Assembly: GCA_022577435.1 (NCBI GenBank)
Contig: JAKOON010000009.1
Coordinates: 10,995,911 to 11,059,910 of the forward strand
Length of the DNA: 64,000 nt
Reading direction: 5' to 3'
DNA from: Embiotoca jacksoni
Lineage: Eukaryota; Chordata; Actinopteri; Embiotocidae
Shown here: positions 34,437-46,090 of the stretch, piece after piece
How the letters are laid out: every line of letters begins with the position of its first letter
Numbering within the stretch: the first letter of the stretch is position 1
Notes under the pieces: generated by a model
The model's input: the letters and a program-made list of their open reading frames with translations, nothing else
What the model was told of the DNA's origin: nothing
Database searches by the model: none
Translations under genes and position numbers: made by a program

Positions 34437-35140
34437 CATGCAGTACCACCTGTCACAATTTGATGGATAGTGACCATACCTCCCCATCCCCCCACCCCTC
34501 ATTAGCCCCACCCCTTTTTGGCCCCGCCCCTTGGTAACCCTGCCCCAATCAATGAAAGCAAAGAGGTGGAGTTTAACTCTAATAAGTGATGGTGTCTAAA
34601 TAATTTCCAGAAAAAAGCTGTCAGCGATCTGAAAGTTGGTGTGTGTGAATGTTTTTATGTCCCCCTTATGCCTATAAAGTAGAGTCAGGGTTACGGCAAC
34701 GGAGGGCGCTAGAGACGGGAAACCTTGGGTTAGGGTTAGGTAAACTGACCTTTGACCTCCCGGTGGTTTTATTTCCTCTGGAATCCTTCAGTTGAACCGG
34801 ACGACAGAATGTATGAATACATAGTTAGATGCTTGACTCTTTTTCATCTTAATTGACTTTTTACGTCCGTGTGGTTGCATCTCCTCAGGTGTCCAGGGTT
34901 AGAACTGTGAACCTGATACAACCTCATTGATCGCACCCGCCTCACTCTCATTGGTTGAGTTCAAACTCCACCTCTCTGCTCTCATTGATTAGGGAAGGGT
35001 TACCGAGGGGAAGGGTTACCAAGGGGTGAGGCTAACAAGGAGTAAGGCTAACAAGGGGTGAGGCTAACAAGAGGTAGGGGGATAGGGGGTTAAGGTCACC
35101 ACCCATCAAATTTGGACAGGTGGTACTGCATTTCTCTCTC
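34424..35140. repeat. Large inverted repeat (foldback-like element)
   Basis: The left arm (34424-34580) begins GAGAGAGACATGCAGTACC and continues ACCTGT, AATTTGATGG, TAGTGACC. The right arm (34957-35140), read in reverse complement, begins GAGAGAAATGCAGTACC and continues ACCTGT, AATTTGATGG, GGTGACC. Both arms end in AATCAATGA...AGAGGTGGAGTTT. The right arm is longer because a 16-bp unit (AAGGGGTGAGGCTAAC-type) is repeated in it. The spacer is about 376 bases. Both outer edges abut GA then GT/CA microsatellites. No transposase is visible, so it could be a long-TIR MITE, a foldback element or a local inverted duplication. Confidence 0.85.
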
Positions 35141-35141
<1 letters not shown>

Positions 35142-35205
<64 letters not shown>

Positions 35206-35213
35206 AGAGAGAA
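35142..35213. repeat. (TG)n array followed by short GA run
   Basis: About 27 TG units (35142-35196), then TATGTGTGAGAGAGAG. It directly flanks the right arm of the inverted repeat. Confidence 0.97.
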
Positions 35214-35336
35214 AGTGTTGGAGAGAGGGAGAAGATGAGGGGTCGGGCAAGATGCCAGCACCCTTGTTTGACACAGTGAGACACTGACAGGTCTCAAGGT
35301 CTGCCAATTTACGCACACTCACATGCGTGTGCGCGT

Positions 35337-35338
<2 letters not shown>

Positions 35339-35426
<88 letters not shown>
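35339..35426. repeat. (AC)n microsatellite, about 44 units
   Basis: A perfect AC run after a GTGTGCGCGTGC lead-in. It faces the TG array at 35142, about 140 bases away, so the two are complementary in inverted orientation. Confidence 0.98.
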
Positions 35427-35427
<1 letters not shown>

Positions 35428-36431
35428 AATCCAACCACACAAGGTCTGCCAACTCACATCTGTAAAACTTTTCATGGCCAGAGGCTGTTATTGGGGGTGC
35501 GGGGAGTGGAGATAGGAGGGAGATAGTGAGGGATGAGAGGAGGGAGGAGACAGGATGGAGTGCATGAGAGACAGACAGCTGAATGTGTACACACACAGGA
35601 GGAGCTCTAATAAGGCTTTAAGGGTAAAACTAAAAAGCTGTGGGGATTTTGGAGGAATGGATGAATGGATGGATTGAGAGGAGGAAGAGGGAGGGTACAC
35701 ATTTCTTAAGGTTTCAGAGAACAGAGGCAAGAGGCACAATACAATCAGACCCAGTAAAACATGTTCCAGCTTCACATTTTTTTCCACTCTTAAATCAGAG
35801 GTTCAGAAATCAAAACAGTGGAGCCAAGTCTCATTTCACAAATAGTTACAAGCAGAACAATGTTTTTTAGAATTGAGTAGTAGATAGATACCACCAGTTC
35901 CTTTATTCTATCCTATTGGTTTCTCAGACTGCCCCAATTTTCAGTTTTTTCCTTCATCCTTTTTATGCTCTTTCACTTCTGCCCTTCCAAATACTTTTGT
36001 TCCACATTTCTCCATGTTTAATGTTATGTCTCCTCTTTCCTTATCCCTGGTTTGTTTACTTCTGTGTAAGCACTTTAGAGTAAGCGCAGATATTATGACA
36101 GCAAAGTCATCATCAACACAACTTAAAAGTCACTAGGATTTTTCTTTTTAAGATGAAATATAATCTTGAGAGGCATTTTACTTCGCCTTTTAATGGTACC
36201 ATACATATCCGAGGAAAAATCTGTCATTTGTGAACTTAAACTGGAACTATGGAACAGAGCAATAGATTCCATTTAGCCTGAGAGCACAATTGATTTACCC
36301 GCAAGCAGCCAGCACATTGAAGGAGGTATGTTTCGACGTTCATGGTCATGTAACGGTAAATACATTTCATGAAATGTAAAACAGTATTTGCACTGTTCTG
36401 CCTAATCGTCCATAATCACCTATCTAGTAGG
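35427..36431. other. Unassigned sequence
   Basis: The + strand is purine-rich at 35490-35570 and 35640-35700; the rest is AT-rich. No gene recognised. Confidence 0.55.
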
Positions 36432-36913
36432 CAGTGTTTGAAACCAATTCAGAATTTACTTGTGGTGGTGGGTGTGGCAGCACATGACTGAGGTGCATGC
36501 AGAGAATCATGCACTTCAGAAGGGGAGTGTAACCCAGATTACTTTCTGTCATTCTGTGTGTTTCATAAAAAGGCCGGGGCTTAATTCCCCGTTCTCACAA
36601 ACAGACAGGAGCAGAAGAAAGACAGGTGAAGTGAAATGAAGAGAACATTATTCAAATTGGCGACAACAAAGTGTGTTACATCATTAAAAGTTTAATAAAA
36701 GCCAAAAACATCAATTAATGGACGGACATCGACCCCCAATTTACAACTTCTTGCAATAGGGAAATAGCGAGGGGAGACTGCAACCTACTTAATCGATCGC
36801 GGATAGCATCGCTCTCTCGTGAAGATACAAAAATAAAATGCAAAATACATTTAGGAATCTGTTAATATACTTGAGCGGCACGGCGACGTTAAGTCTGTGT
36901 GTGGGAAACACTG
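36432..36913. mobile_element. hAT-like non-autonomous element (MITE)
   Basis: The left end reads CAGTGTTTGAAACC followed by TTTACTTGTGGTGGTGG. The right end, reversed, reads CAGTGTTTCCCACACACAG. CAGTGTTTCCC is the usual hAT terminal sequence in fish, and the TTGTGGTGGTGG word near the left end is familiar from these elements. The first eight bases of both ends agree. The 482-bp body holds no coding frame, so it would depend on a transposase made elsewhere. I see no clean 8-bp target duplication (left CTAGTAGG, right CAGTAAGT), which lowers confidence. Confidence 0.5.
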
Positions 36914-37423
36914 CAGTAAGTAATTGACATGAAAAATATTAGTAAACACACATAAACTGACATAACTTCCCAGTTTTTGAGGATTGCGTACATATTTCCT
37001 CAAGCATGCATTTCCTATTGGACTTCAAATATCTTCTACTTGTGCACACATTATGTGCGTACGGTCTGTGAGAGGATTTGTGGATGTGAAGGCATCTGCG
37101 TACGTATCTACAAGGTGTCTGCGTGTAGCCATCAATGTGCATGTGTCTCTGTGTATAAAGGCCCCTTATTTCAGCTACCCTGCTTAGAGAGCAGTTCCTA
37201 AATGTCAATCTGGCCACTGCGGGGCTTAACTTCCTGGTACTGAAGGATTATGGGAAAAATGTCAGGGAGAATCTGAGGTACTGACGAGAGCAAATGAGTG
37301 CGAAATAGAGAGAGAGGCAGAGAGGAGGAGAGACAGAGAGGGAGATAAAGAGTCAGGCACAGAGGATGGGTTTTGGGAATACGGTGATGAATGACAGGAA
37401 TTAATCATAAGACACACATTTGC
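36914..37423. other. Unassigned sequence
   Basis: GA-rich patch at 37300-37350; short overlapping frames near 36940-37215 have no family features. Confidence 0.55.
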
Positions 37424-37465
37424 AAAGGGCACACACATATACGCACACACACACACACGCACGCA

Positions 37466-37529
<64 letters not shown>
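37424..37529. repeat. Imperfect then perfect (AC)n microsatellite
   Basis: AC units with CGCACGCACGCGC interruptions near 37458-37470, then a perfect run from 37471 to 37529. Confidence 0.97.
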
Positions 37530-37532
<3 letters not shown>

Positions 37533-38304
37533 AATTACACAAATACAAACACACAGGTGGCATGTTGCATAGCCCCCAGCGAAATGACTCATACAAGGCC
37601 CAATGTGCATGTTATCTGGGTCGGGGTCTTGTGTGTATGCGCGTGTGTGTGTCTGCCATGTATCACATGTTGCATTCTGTGCAGGCTTCTTATTAGCAGA
37701 CCCGACGGTCAGGTTAGATTGAAGAGGAACAACTGAACAGAAAACAAGTGGCAGGGGAAAGTCGATGAAAATAAAATTAGTAATCATTGTGTACTGAACA
37801 TGACAACGCCTTGGACGGCATCCTTGATGCCTGCTTAAATTCTAAGGCTTCTTGAGAGGCGGATTTGAGAAAAAGTATCCACTGACAGAGAGCAAGTCAT
37901 GTTATCCAAACTGACGAAGCAGGAAGCGGGATTACGTTGGTTTGTGACATGCTGTCAATTCAAACAATCTCCAGGAAATAGCCTTATAAGAAAATACAGC
38001 GCAAACTTTCAGAGAAGATCAGAAAAGGTCCCAAGAAGATTCAAAACAGCAAAACATACAAATTAGGCCATGACAATCAGATAAGGAAACACAAGTAAAA
38101 AAAAAAAAATGACGCAGTTGTGTGACTTTCAGCCAACATCTACAGAAGCCAGGACAGCACCTGAATCTACTGCCAGGAAGAAACACTGTGTCAGATAGGA
38201 CGTCAGCCAGCGCTAACATCTGTGGAAGCTCTGACATTGAAAGCATCCACTGACACAGACACACTGCTTTGTGTCTGCCTGAGAAGGAAGAAAGAAAAAA
38301 CGGA
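37530..38304. other. Unassigned sequence
   Basis: Includes a run of about 12 A near 38098-38109. No gene or repeat family recognised. Confidence 0.55.

Positions 38305-38393
<89 letters not shown>
38305..38393. repeat. (CA)n microsatellite, about 44 units
   Basis: Perfect CA run preceded by GGACAAACA. Confidence 0.98.
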
Positions 38394-38395
<2 letters not shown>

Positions 38396-41300
38396 CTACA
38401 GTGCATGCATAGCAATGCAGGAAAAACCCTGCTATCTCCCAGATGGTAAATGCACATAACATAATAAAATGTTATATACTAATGTTGATATCGACTGAAT
38501 AAATTGTAGTTCTTATCCAATCATAACAATCATAAACTAGGTCAAATTCTGATGCCAAATAAATACTATTAAATAGTGAAAGAGTTGTTACAAAGTACTA
38601 CGTTCTACTGCGTAGTCCTAATTTTCAAATAAAAGTGCATATCACGTTGAAAAATAAAAATAAAGAACACTCTTTAGAGATTTGGTGGGTGACAGCCATT
38701 AACACAGCTGTTTGTCCTGCAGCTTTCCAGCACCGTTCAGAAAAAACACAATGCTGTTGTGCAGCCGATCGGAAACCCCCCCGACATATTTACAAAGATC
38801 CCCGCTAGGAAAATGTGACAAATCAATATGAATGTAAGAACCACAGCGGTCCAGTCATCAGTACATTTTTTTCCAAGTCACTTCAACCGCCGTTCCCACT
38901 CCCACAATAGCAACATGAATCCCATTAAGGTTGCTGTTTTTTTTACCTTGTTATTCACTGAAGTGATCACATTTATGCTGAAGAAATCGTTTCATAACCT
39001 ATTTGATAAAGCCTTCCCCTGTGATGGAGCCTATGAGTAACATGATATGATGTTCCAAAATGTTAGCCCTGAATCTTTTACATATATATTTATTTTATTA
39101 GTTCTGCAGTTATCTCCACTTCAGCTCTAATACTCACTGCAGTGCTACAAGTCAGTTTGATGTCCCAAATGATTTGTTTCAAGAGTTTAAAAGTGTCTGT
39201 TCTCTGTCCTTCACTCTTCACCTTCACACTAGATCCTTTTCAAAATCTTTTCAAAAACTTGCAATTCCTAAATTCTGCTTTTTCATCGATCAGAATAGTT
39301 AAACTCAAAACTTTGAATACTTTGAAAACCCGCAAACTTGTCTTATGGTACATGCTTTGTACAGAGAACCCGAGAAAAAATTGTTTGCAACTTTTTGCAA
39401 ACATTTATACTTCACACAAAATGAACAGGGTGGCAAGTCAGCTTGTCTGCCAAGCGCAAATGTGGTTTAACAAGCAGGCAGCCCTGCAGGGAGGAGGGAT
39501 GTCCTGACCATCAGCAACAGCTTCGTTCTTGGTGACAGCAAAACAAACAACACACACAACCTTAAATTAATACAATTTTAGAATTTCTGGGAGTCACATT
39601 TGACCTAATTTGAGAAACCAAGACAAAACATTTTTTGAATAAATACTGGAAAAATGTGGTTTTGCTCGCTGTCTTTCTATCTTTGCCAGTTATATTTCTT
39701 TTAAATTATGAATTATGTTTCTTTCAGTCCAAGGAACAGCATTGTGATGCAGTTAAACCGGGTTTATAGTTGCACATTATATGTAAATACAACCTCTCCA
39801 GACCAAGGTAAGACCTTATGTTTAATTTTATTTTGTGGAAATATGCAAGCAAGGCCATTTACTTTAGATGTATACATCCTTGAAAAGCATCTCAAGAGGT
39901 GATTCCTGATAAATAATTCCACAAACATTCAGTAATGTTTTTATGTTGAGTAGGTAAAAATGATCTGACAGCTTTCTTCTGTGTTGCATTTCCTACGATG
40001 AATGGTTTCAAAATACTGCTGCAAGCAGTGTCACCACTGAATATTCACCTCCATTGTCATAATTTGAATTTGTATTTGGAATTTCAGGGGCAGTGGGAGG
40101 TAAGGAAAAGAGCTCTGCTTCTATGGTTTGAATGAACAAATGAATCACACTGCTCGGAGGTCCAACTTTTAGAATTCTGCGAGACAGACAACAATCTGAG
40201 ACTTGGACTTAGAGTGGAACAAGCTTTAATTTAGTTCCTGCCACTGAGACAAGATCGAAGGGCCAAGGTGAGATGTTCTATAACACTGCAAGTGGCATTG
40301 TCAAGGCTTTTGCTTACATTAAAAGTCCACTGTAGGATAGTGTGATAAGTTATGAGATTTACCCCTGGTCACTTACTCACATGCTCTTATTCAAAAGTCT
40401 GCTTGCCCCAAGGAGTGGAAGAACTATTAATTCTCTAGGAATGTATCGCTATGAAAAATCATCCTTTAAACTTTCCTTTGAAGTTTACAGTTTTACTTGA
40501 CACTGGCTATGTGAAATAAATTGAATTGAAAAAAAGGGTGCCGTATCATTATGTGTGATTATTGACCGACTAGGCAGAGAGCAAAATATGATTTATGCAA
40601 TAAAGTCAGTCTCAGCTAAAAAAAAAAAAAAAAGCTTTTTTGGTTTTAGAGTAGACCCAAACAAAGGTCCTGGAAAAAAAACGTTATTGATAAATTATTG
40701 ATATAATTGCTGTAGCTAGTAGAAAGTAGCAGCCTCTTTAATTAATTATAAAATTAAAATTAACATACAGTTAATATAAGACTCTACACTGCGAGGAGGA
40801 GGAAACTATACAATGTGGGCATTTTGTTTACATTTCCCAGTGGTAATGTATGAAGCTTCTGATTTAATAATTTGTGATTGAATGCTATAATTACTACTCC
40901 ATGCGGCAATAGAGACAAGTTCCCTATCTCTCTCTTTCTGTTTTTATTCGGTGCTGTCTTCTGGAAATCTTTTGATTTCAAACCGAAATACCTACTACCT
41001 CCCTTTATCATGTTAACTAACCTTGAACTATTTCTACTGTTCAGCAGTATAATACACATAGCAACGCCTTGAACAATGCATGCAGCTTTTTAGGACTGAC
41101 AACAATAGCACATCTCCTATTCAACCACACAGACTCTCTCTGGACTCTTTTTTTATTTTTTTATCTTAACCACCAGTGTTGATCAATACGCGTGACTGAA
41201 CAATAACGTCACAAAATGCATTTCTAAGTCTGTGCTTGATGTTTGAGAATAAAAATTCCCTGTCCATTGGCAGGCAGGTTAGCTTTAGGTGATGCAACAC

Positions 41301-41864
41301 TAACGTCTGACTTACAGTGTACACAACTTCGGTGGAGTTTAGAGAGAGGACGTAGGCGGTCCCAGCATGTATCACTTGTGTTTTTATCATTTCATGCATC
41401 GCAATTCCAGAAACCTTTGTGATGTTTGTCGTTTGGTATTTTTACTCATATTTGCGGGTCTGTATTGTAAAACAACATCTGTGGTTGGCGGTAACAAATA
41501 ATTCTCAACTTGATTGATTTTGATCTTGGTCGTCGCTTTGCTTCTATCCTCAGTCAGCTGTCCTTTATCGTGTTCAGCATTGTTTCTGAGCAGCGCTTTA
41601 GAAGCTTTCCTGCAACTATTGTGTTAACTTTAACAAATCCAGTCTGGGTCAGTGTTTGTCCGTGCTGTTGGTTACCATATCACTGAGGTGCAAAAGGTGT
41701 TAAGTGTTCTAGGATTTCCGTTCTCCACAAACACGTTGACTTAAATTAGTTTTTTCATGTCTTAATTTTTTAAGTTTGGCCAATTTGTGTGGATTATGTT
41801 TAGAATGAATGAATTCCAGGGCTAAAGCTTCTAGGTTGTAAAAGTGTTCATTGTAAATGTAAGC
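38394..41864. other. Unassigned AT-rich sequence
   Basis: About 3.5 kb with an A run at 40619-40634. The 121-codon + frame at 39142-39507 has no recognisable motif. A 12-base acceptor/donor-bounded stretch occurs at 40088-40099. Positions 41160-41640 contain more CpG than their surroundings and may hide an old repeat. Confidence 0.5.
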
Positions 41865-41984
<120 letters not shown>

Positions 41985-42099
41985 TTCTCACTGTGCGGTG
42001 CATCAATGTGTGTTCCATTGTTTCAAAGTGGTGGACCATCCATCACCATTAGGCTGAAGCAGAGACCCTGACTCACACTCAGGAACAATCTAATTCCTC

Positions 42100-42254
42100 T
42101 AAAAACACCTCTCTCCACCACTCTCTTTTTCACTTTCTCCATTGTCGGGTCTCTCTGCTTCATCTTCCTGTTTTCTCCCCTCCCTTCCTCTCTCCCCTCC
42201 TCTCTCTCTCTCCTTCCTCCAGTCCTCTCTCTCTCCTCCTCTCTCTCCCTGCAG
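42100..42254 (+). repeat. Polypyrimidine tract ending in CCTGCAG
   Basis: About 150 bases of almost pure C and T, ending CTCTCTCCCTGCAG. It may be simple CT-rich DNA, but its end is an excellent splice-acceptor match. The next 50 bases are open in two frames before a possible donor GTAATA at 42305. Confidence 0.8.
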
Positions 42255-42333
42255 GATTTAGGGAACAGACTTCAGCAGATGAAAACCTCTCAAGCATGTC
42301 TGCAGTAATACCTCAGACACACACATGCTGTGC

Positions 42334-42334
<1 letters not shown>

Positions 42335-42421
<87 letters not shown>
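42335..42421. repeat. (AC)n microsatellite, about 43 units
   Basis: A perfect AC run that faces the (GT)n array at 41865 in inverted orientation, about 350 bases away. Confidence 0.98.
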
Positions 42422-42424
<3 letters not shown>

Positions 42425-43589
42425 GACACAATCTTGCAGTCGGTATATTGTTCTAACTTAGCTTTTGGAGTGCGTATGTGTAGTTATCATTCTGTAAGAA
42501 GAGGCGAATGTAAGACGAAAGCCTCTTCAACTTTTTCTGTCGAGGACCCAGAGAGAGGAAAACATGCTGCAGCAAACTGAAGCTTTCCATAAGACGAGTG
42601 GATTTGGGGCTTAAAACTGGGCTAGAACAGTTTTGGAATGAAAAACAGTCATTAGCTTGTTCTGAGTACAAACATGCACTTAACATTCTTATATGTTACT
42701 ACAACTTAAAGGCTTGCAGACTGACAGAGAGGGACAAATAAGACTCATATTCAGAGCATTGCTGTCGGTGACAATTATACTTAAGTATTTTATCACCCGC
42801 GTCTAAAACTACATAGCAAAAAGTCTCTTTTTTTCGGGGGCAAATGTCTAAAGTTAGTCTCCTTGTATTAATTAAACCTCTAAAAAGTCATCAAGAGAAC
42901 CTATTTAGAAGTTTTCTCCAAGAAAAACATCGCCTCAAGCCTTATAGGCTCAGACATAATTGGAAACCTTTGCAAATGCGTGGCTCTAAAAATATGCAAA
43001 CAGTCCCCGCCTCTCTCTCCACCCACCCCTCTGCCGCTCACCTGCAGCTCAAGCTGGCAGCTCCATGATATTGAAAGCCCCACCCAGCAGGCTGACGAGA
43101 CTGCGATCCACAGGGATGTGACGTATGACAAAGTGTCTGTCTGTATACGTGTCAGACAACCAATCCCGCGACAGTCAATGCCATGGCAGTTGTTCCATAC
43201 TCTGCAAGTCACAATTACAATTGCTGCTATCCTTCAGGTTGAGCCTGGTCTGTTGAATGACCAAGACCCAGATTCAGTACCAAAGATGTGTTGTAAGGGT
43301 GCTACAAAAAACACAATGCACAGCTGTCAGGACTACAGCTGATGAAGAGTCAGAGCTGGAAAACCAGAAGAGTGAAAAGATCTCTATTTTTCTGCTGATG
43401 CGTGCTGGATTTTAGATTCATTATTGTTCTGCCAGTGTAGGAACAAAAAATTACAAACACATTTTCCATGTCGCTGAACAGCATCACTCAGTTTCAGTAA
43501 TAATTCTCTGATGAGAAAGCAAATCTGTTTGTGACCTGCTCTTCAAACTTTGAACAAATTAATGAAAATATACAAGTCATTTTTTTAGC
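42422..43589. other. Unassigned sequence, possibly an old repeat
   Basis: Positions 42950-43340 are less AT-rich, hold a 120-codon + frame (42980-43342) without a recognised motif, and have the feel of a degraded dispersed repeat. I cannot name it. Confidence 0.4.
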
Positions 43590-43862
43590 TAAAAAAAAGT
43601 CCAACATTTTCTGATTCCAGCTTCCTGAAGGTGGATATTTTGTTTATGTCTTTAATGATAGACAATACATCTTTTGCTTTCGGGCTGTTGTTGAAGACAA
43701 AAGTAGACATTTTAGGGGGCAATATTGTTTTTGAGAACCTAAATTGTCAGAAACGTTTGCCAAATTGACAACTAAAGACCAAACTGCTAATCACTTAATT
43801 GTGACAATAATCAACAAATTAATCGGTAATGACAATAACAGTTATTTGCAGCATAATGGAAG
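43590..43862 (+). repeat. Copy of a teleost repeat with ATTAATCG-type core
   Basis: AACATTTTCTGATTCCAGCT, GGGCTGTTG, then ACAACTAAAGACCAAACTGC, AATAATCAACAAATTAATCG and GACAATAACAGTTATTTGCA follow the order of a dispersed fish repeat. That repeat reads TTTTCTGACATTTTATAGACCAAA...AATAATCGACAGATTAATCG...GAAAATAATCGTTAGTTGCAG. The copy is diverged. The 113-codon frame at 43744-44085 starts in it and is an artefact. Confidence 0.65.
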
Positions 43863-45997
43863 CTCACATTATGCTGGTTTACCAAACTTACTTTACCAAA
43901 TTGTTTACGGTGATAAAATTGCAACGACTTATGAGCCATGCTGTGTAAATGTGCACTGCAGTATTTATCATATGCGCAGGTCATGCAGATGGATGCAAAT
44001 TATCAGTTTAGCAGCAGATGGGTTATATTTGGGACATTTGCACGGTAATTTCTGGCATGCGTATATGTGTAGCGGACGTGCTTAAATGGTTTAAGGCCAG
44101 TAATGTCAGTGGGGTTGTGAAGAAATCTTGTCCTACCACACATAGCTTGTTAAATCTGGCCCAGAATACACGTGGCCCAGTGGAGAGTTACAGCATCTGA
44201 CCACCATGCCCTCTCAACACTGATAAGGTTGCACTCATGGCTGCACTCGTCTAAATTACCCTGGAAAGATCCGGCCATCCTGGTCAAACACTAATTTCTC
44301 AGCCTGGCTCTCAGCGATTTGTATTGTAGGATTAGCACTCAGACCTCTAGGTTCAAGAATTGGTCTCACCCTCAGGCTGTTTTTCCAGATCGATACAAAT
44401 AGTTGATCCGACTGGATCGTGCGTCGAATGTCATGTTCAGGCTCTTTATAAGGCAAAATGCATGGTTCATGTTTTGTGATGGTATGTGGTGATTTATCCA
44501 CAGACGGTATATGCATGAGAGAATAATACATATTGGACTCTCGAGATAAATGCAGGTTACAGTAAATGAGGGGTGATTTGAGCCATGTCCAATGCCAACG
44601 AGGTATGCAAAAATCTTCCCTCAAGACACAAAAACCGAGGAGAGCAGGGGGGAGAAGATGGCTTGTTATCTCAACCGCGAGAAGGAAAGGAATAAGAGGC
44701 AGTCATTTATTTTTCAGTTTTCTTCACATATGATTAGTTCTCCTCAGAAACATATGGGAGACAATCTCAGCTGTCAAATGCAGCTGAAAAAAAATAAAAG
44801 ACAAAAGGTTACCCCTGGAAAGAGTCATAAGAGCCTGGAAAACCAGTGTCGAAACTGAGATTTCTGTTTATAGATGCAACGCAGGTATTTGCTGGCAGAT
44901 TCACTCAATCACTCGCTGGTTTGGCTTTTTGCCTGTTAGCATGACAAAATGTCTGCTTTGATATGTAGTGTGAATGTGAAACAGGGCGCTGGTGGTAAAA
45001 GGAGCATGCTGCAACATTGTGTGGGTAGTGGCCCATTGCAGAGATGACAAAGAAGTTTGGCACAGGTTAATGTCTCTTTATGTATGACTCAGCAGGACAC
45101 CAAATACAAAACAACAAAACACTGCTGCCAACGGGGCAGGAGCAAACTGCGCACCGACCGTGGACACACAGCTGCAAGGGAAAAGCCACTGAGAACTGTA
45201 CTTAACAACTAAAAAGTTGTTAAGACTAAAAAAAAGTCTGTACCGGCCATGAACTCCCACCAGCAGCATTCCTGCCTGCTTGCTTGCGTCAACAAGGGCT
45301 AGCACCTTGCACAGTTCCCGTAGTGCTGACAGGTCCAGGATCAGCACTCACGACTGGACAGCAACAGGGAACATCAACCAACCTTTCAGAATTTAGTCAA
45401 AGAACTCGGCTCTCAAGAGCATAACCATCTCAGACTAACTTCAATTAACACTATCAAAATACAGTTACGAAGATAACTCTCAAGAGCTTGTGGACAGATC
45501 ACGGAAAATGTCATTTCCATGGCAAGGAAACAAAAGTTTTAATCATTTTTTGCTTCAGTTCACTTCACTTTTGTTTGCTAAAGATCAAAAAAATTTAAAA
45601 AAGGAAGAACATGTTTTGAGCCAGTTGTTTCACTTTTCTGAGCCATGTCTCAAGTGTTTCCCAATTCACAACACTGAGGTGAACTGGCAGATCAGCGGAG
45701 ATAACAAAAGCCCCCAAAAAACGTTGTAGTGAGCATCATCCCCGTGTACCTTTGCCTTGCTCAGTGTCCGCTTTCCAATGTGTTAAAAAAAAAAAAAAAG
45801 GTTGAACTGAAAAGAAAACACATTGTTTCTGCAAATACACAGCTTTAAATTGTACTAAATGTACATGGGTATTGCAAGTGAAATCTATCTCCGCCTTGGC
45901 TATCTGATATCCTGATAAATGCAGTGTTTGTTTTTCTGCTGGTTAAAGTGTTTTTGTGAGGAAACAATCTGAAAGTCAATTCCACCGGAAGACTTTG

Positions 45998-46000
<3 letters not shown>
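43863..46000. other. Unassigned sequence
   Basis: A tRNA-like A-box word (TGGCCCAGTGGAGAGTTA, about 44173) and B-box-like words (GGTTGCACTC, about 44227; GGTTCAAGAATT, about 44349) occur, but not as a convincing pair. An A run lies at 45784-45799. Frames at 44256, 44592 and 45078 lack family features. Confidence 0.45.

Positions 46001-46089
<89 letters not shown>
46001..46089. repeat. (TG)n microsatellite, about 44 units
   Basis: Perfect TG run followed by TCTATGTGAAAGAGAGAGAG, a flank like that of the array at 8051. Confidence 0.98.

Positions 46090-46090
<1 letters not shown>

Noticed and set aside
34727..34740. GGGTTAGGGTTAGG as an interstitial telomere
   Set aside because: Only two units; too short to distinguish from chance.
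35142..35426. Regularly spaced repeats that might suggest a CRISPR array
   Set aside because: They are dinucleotide microsatellites without unique spacers, in vertebrate-type DNA.
37401..37787. Long open frames of Cys-Val or His-Thr repeats, here and at many other arrays
   Set aside because: They are frame readings of (GT)n and (CA)n DNA, appear on both strands at the same place and have no flanking domain.
44173..44365. A tRNA gene or second tRNA-like SINE from A-box and B-box words
   Set aside because: The words are not correctly spaced as one pair, and no cloverleaf can be drawn with confidence.
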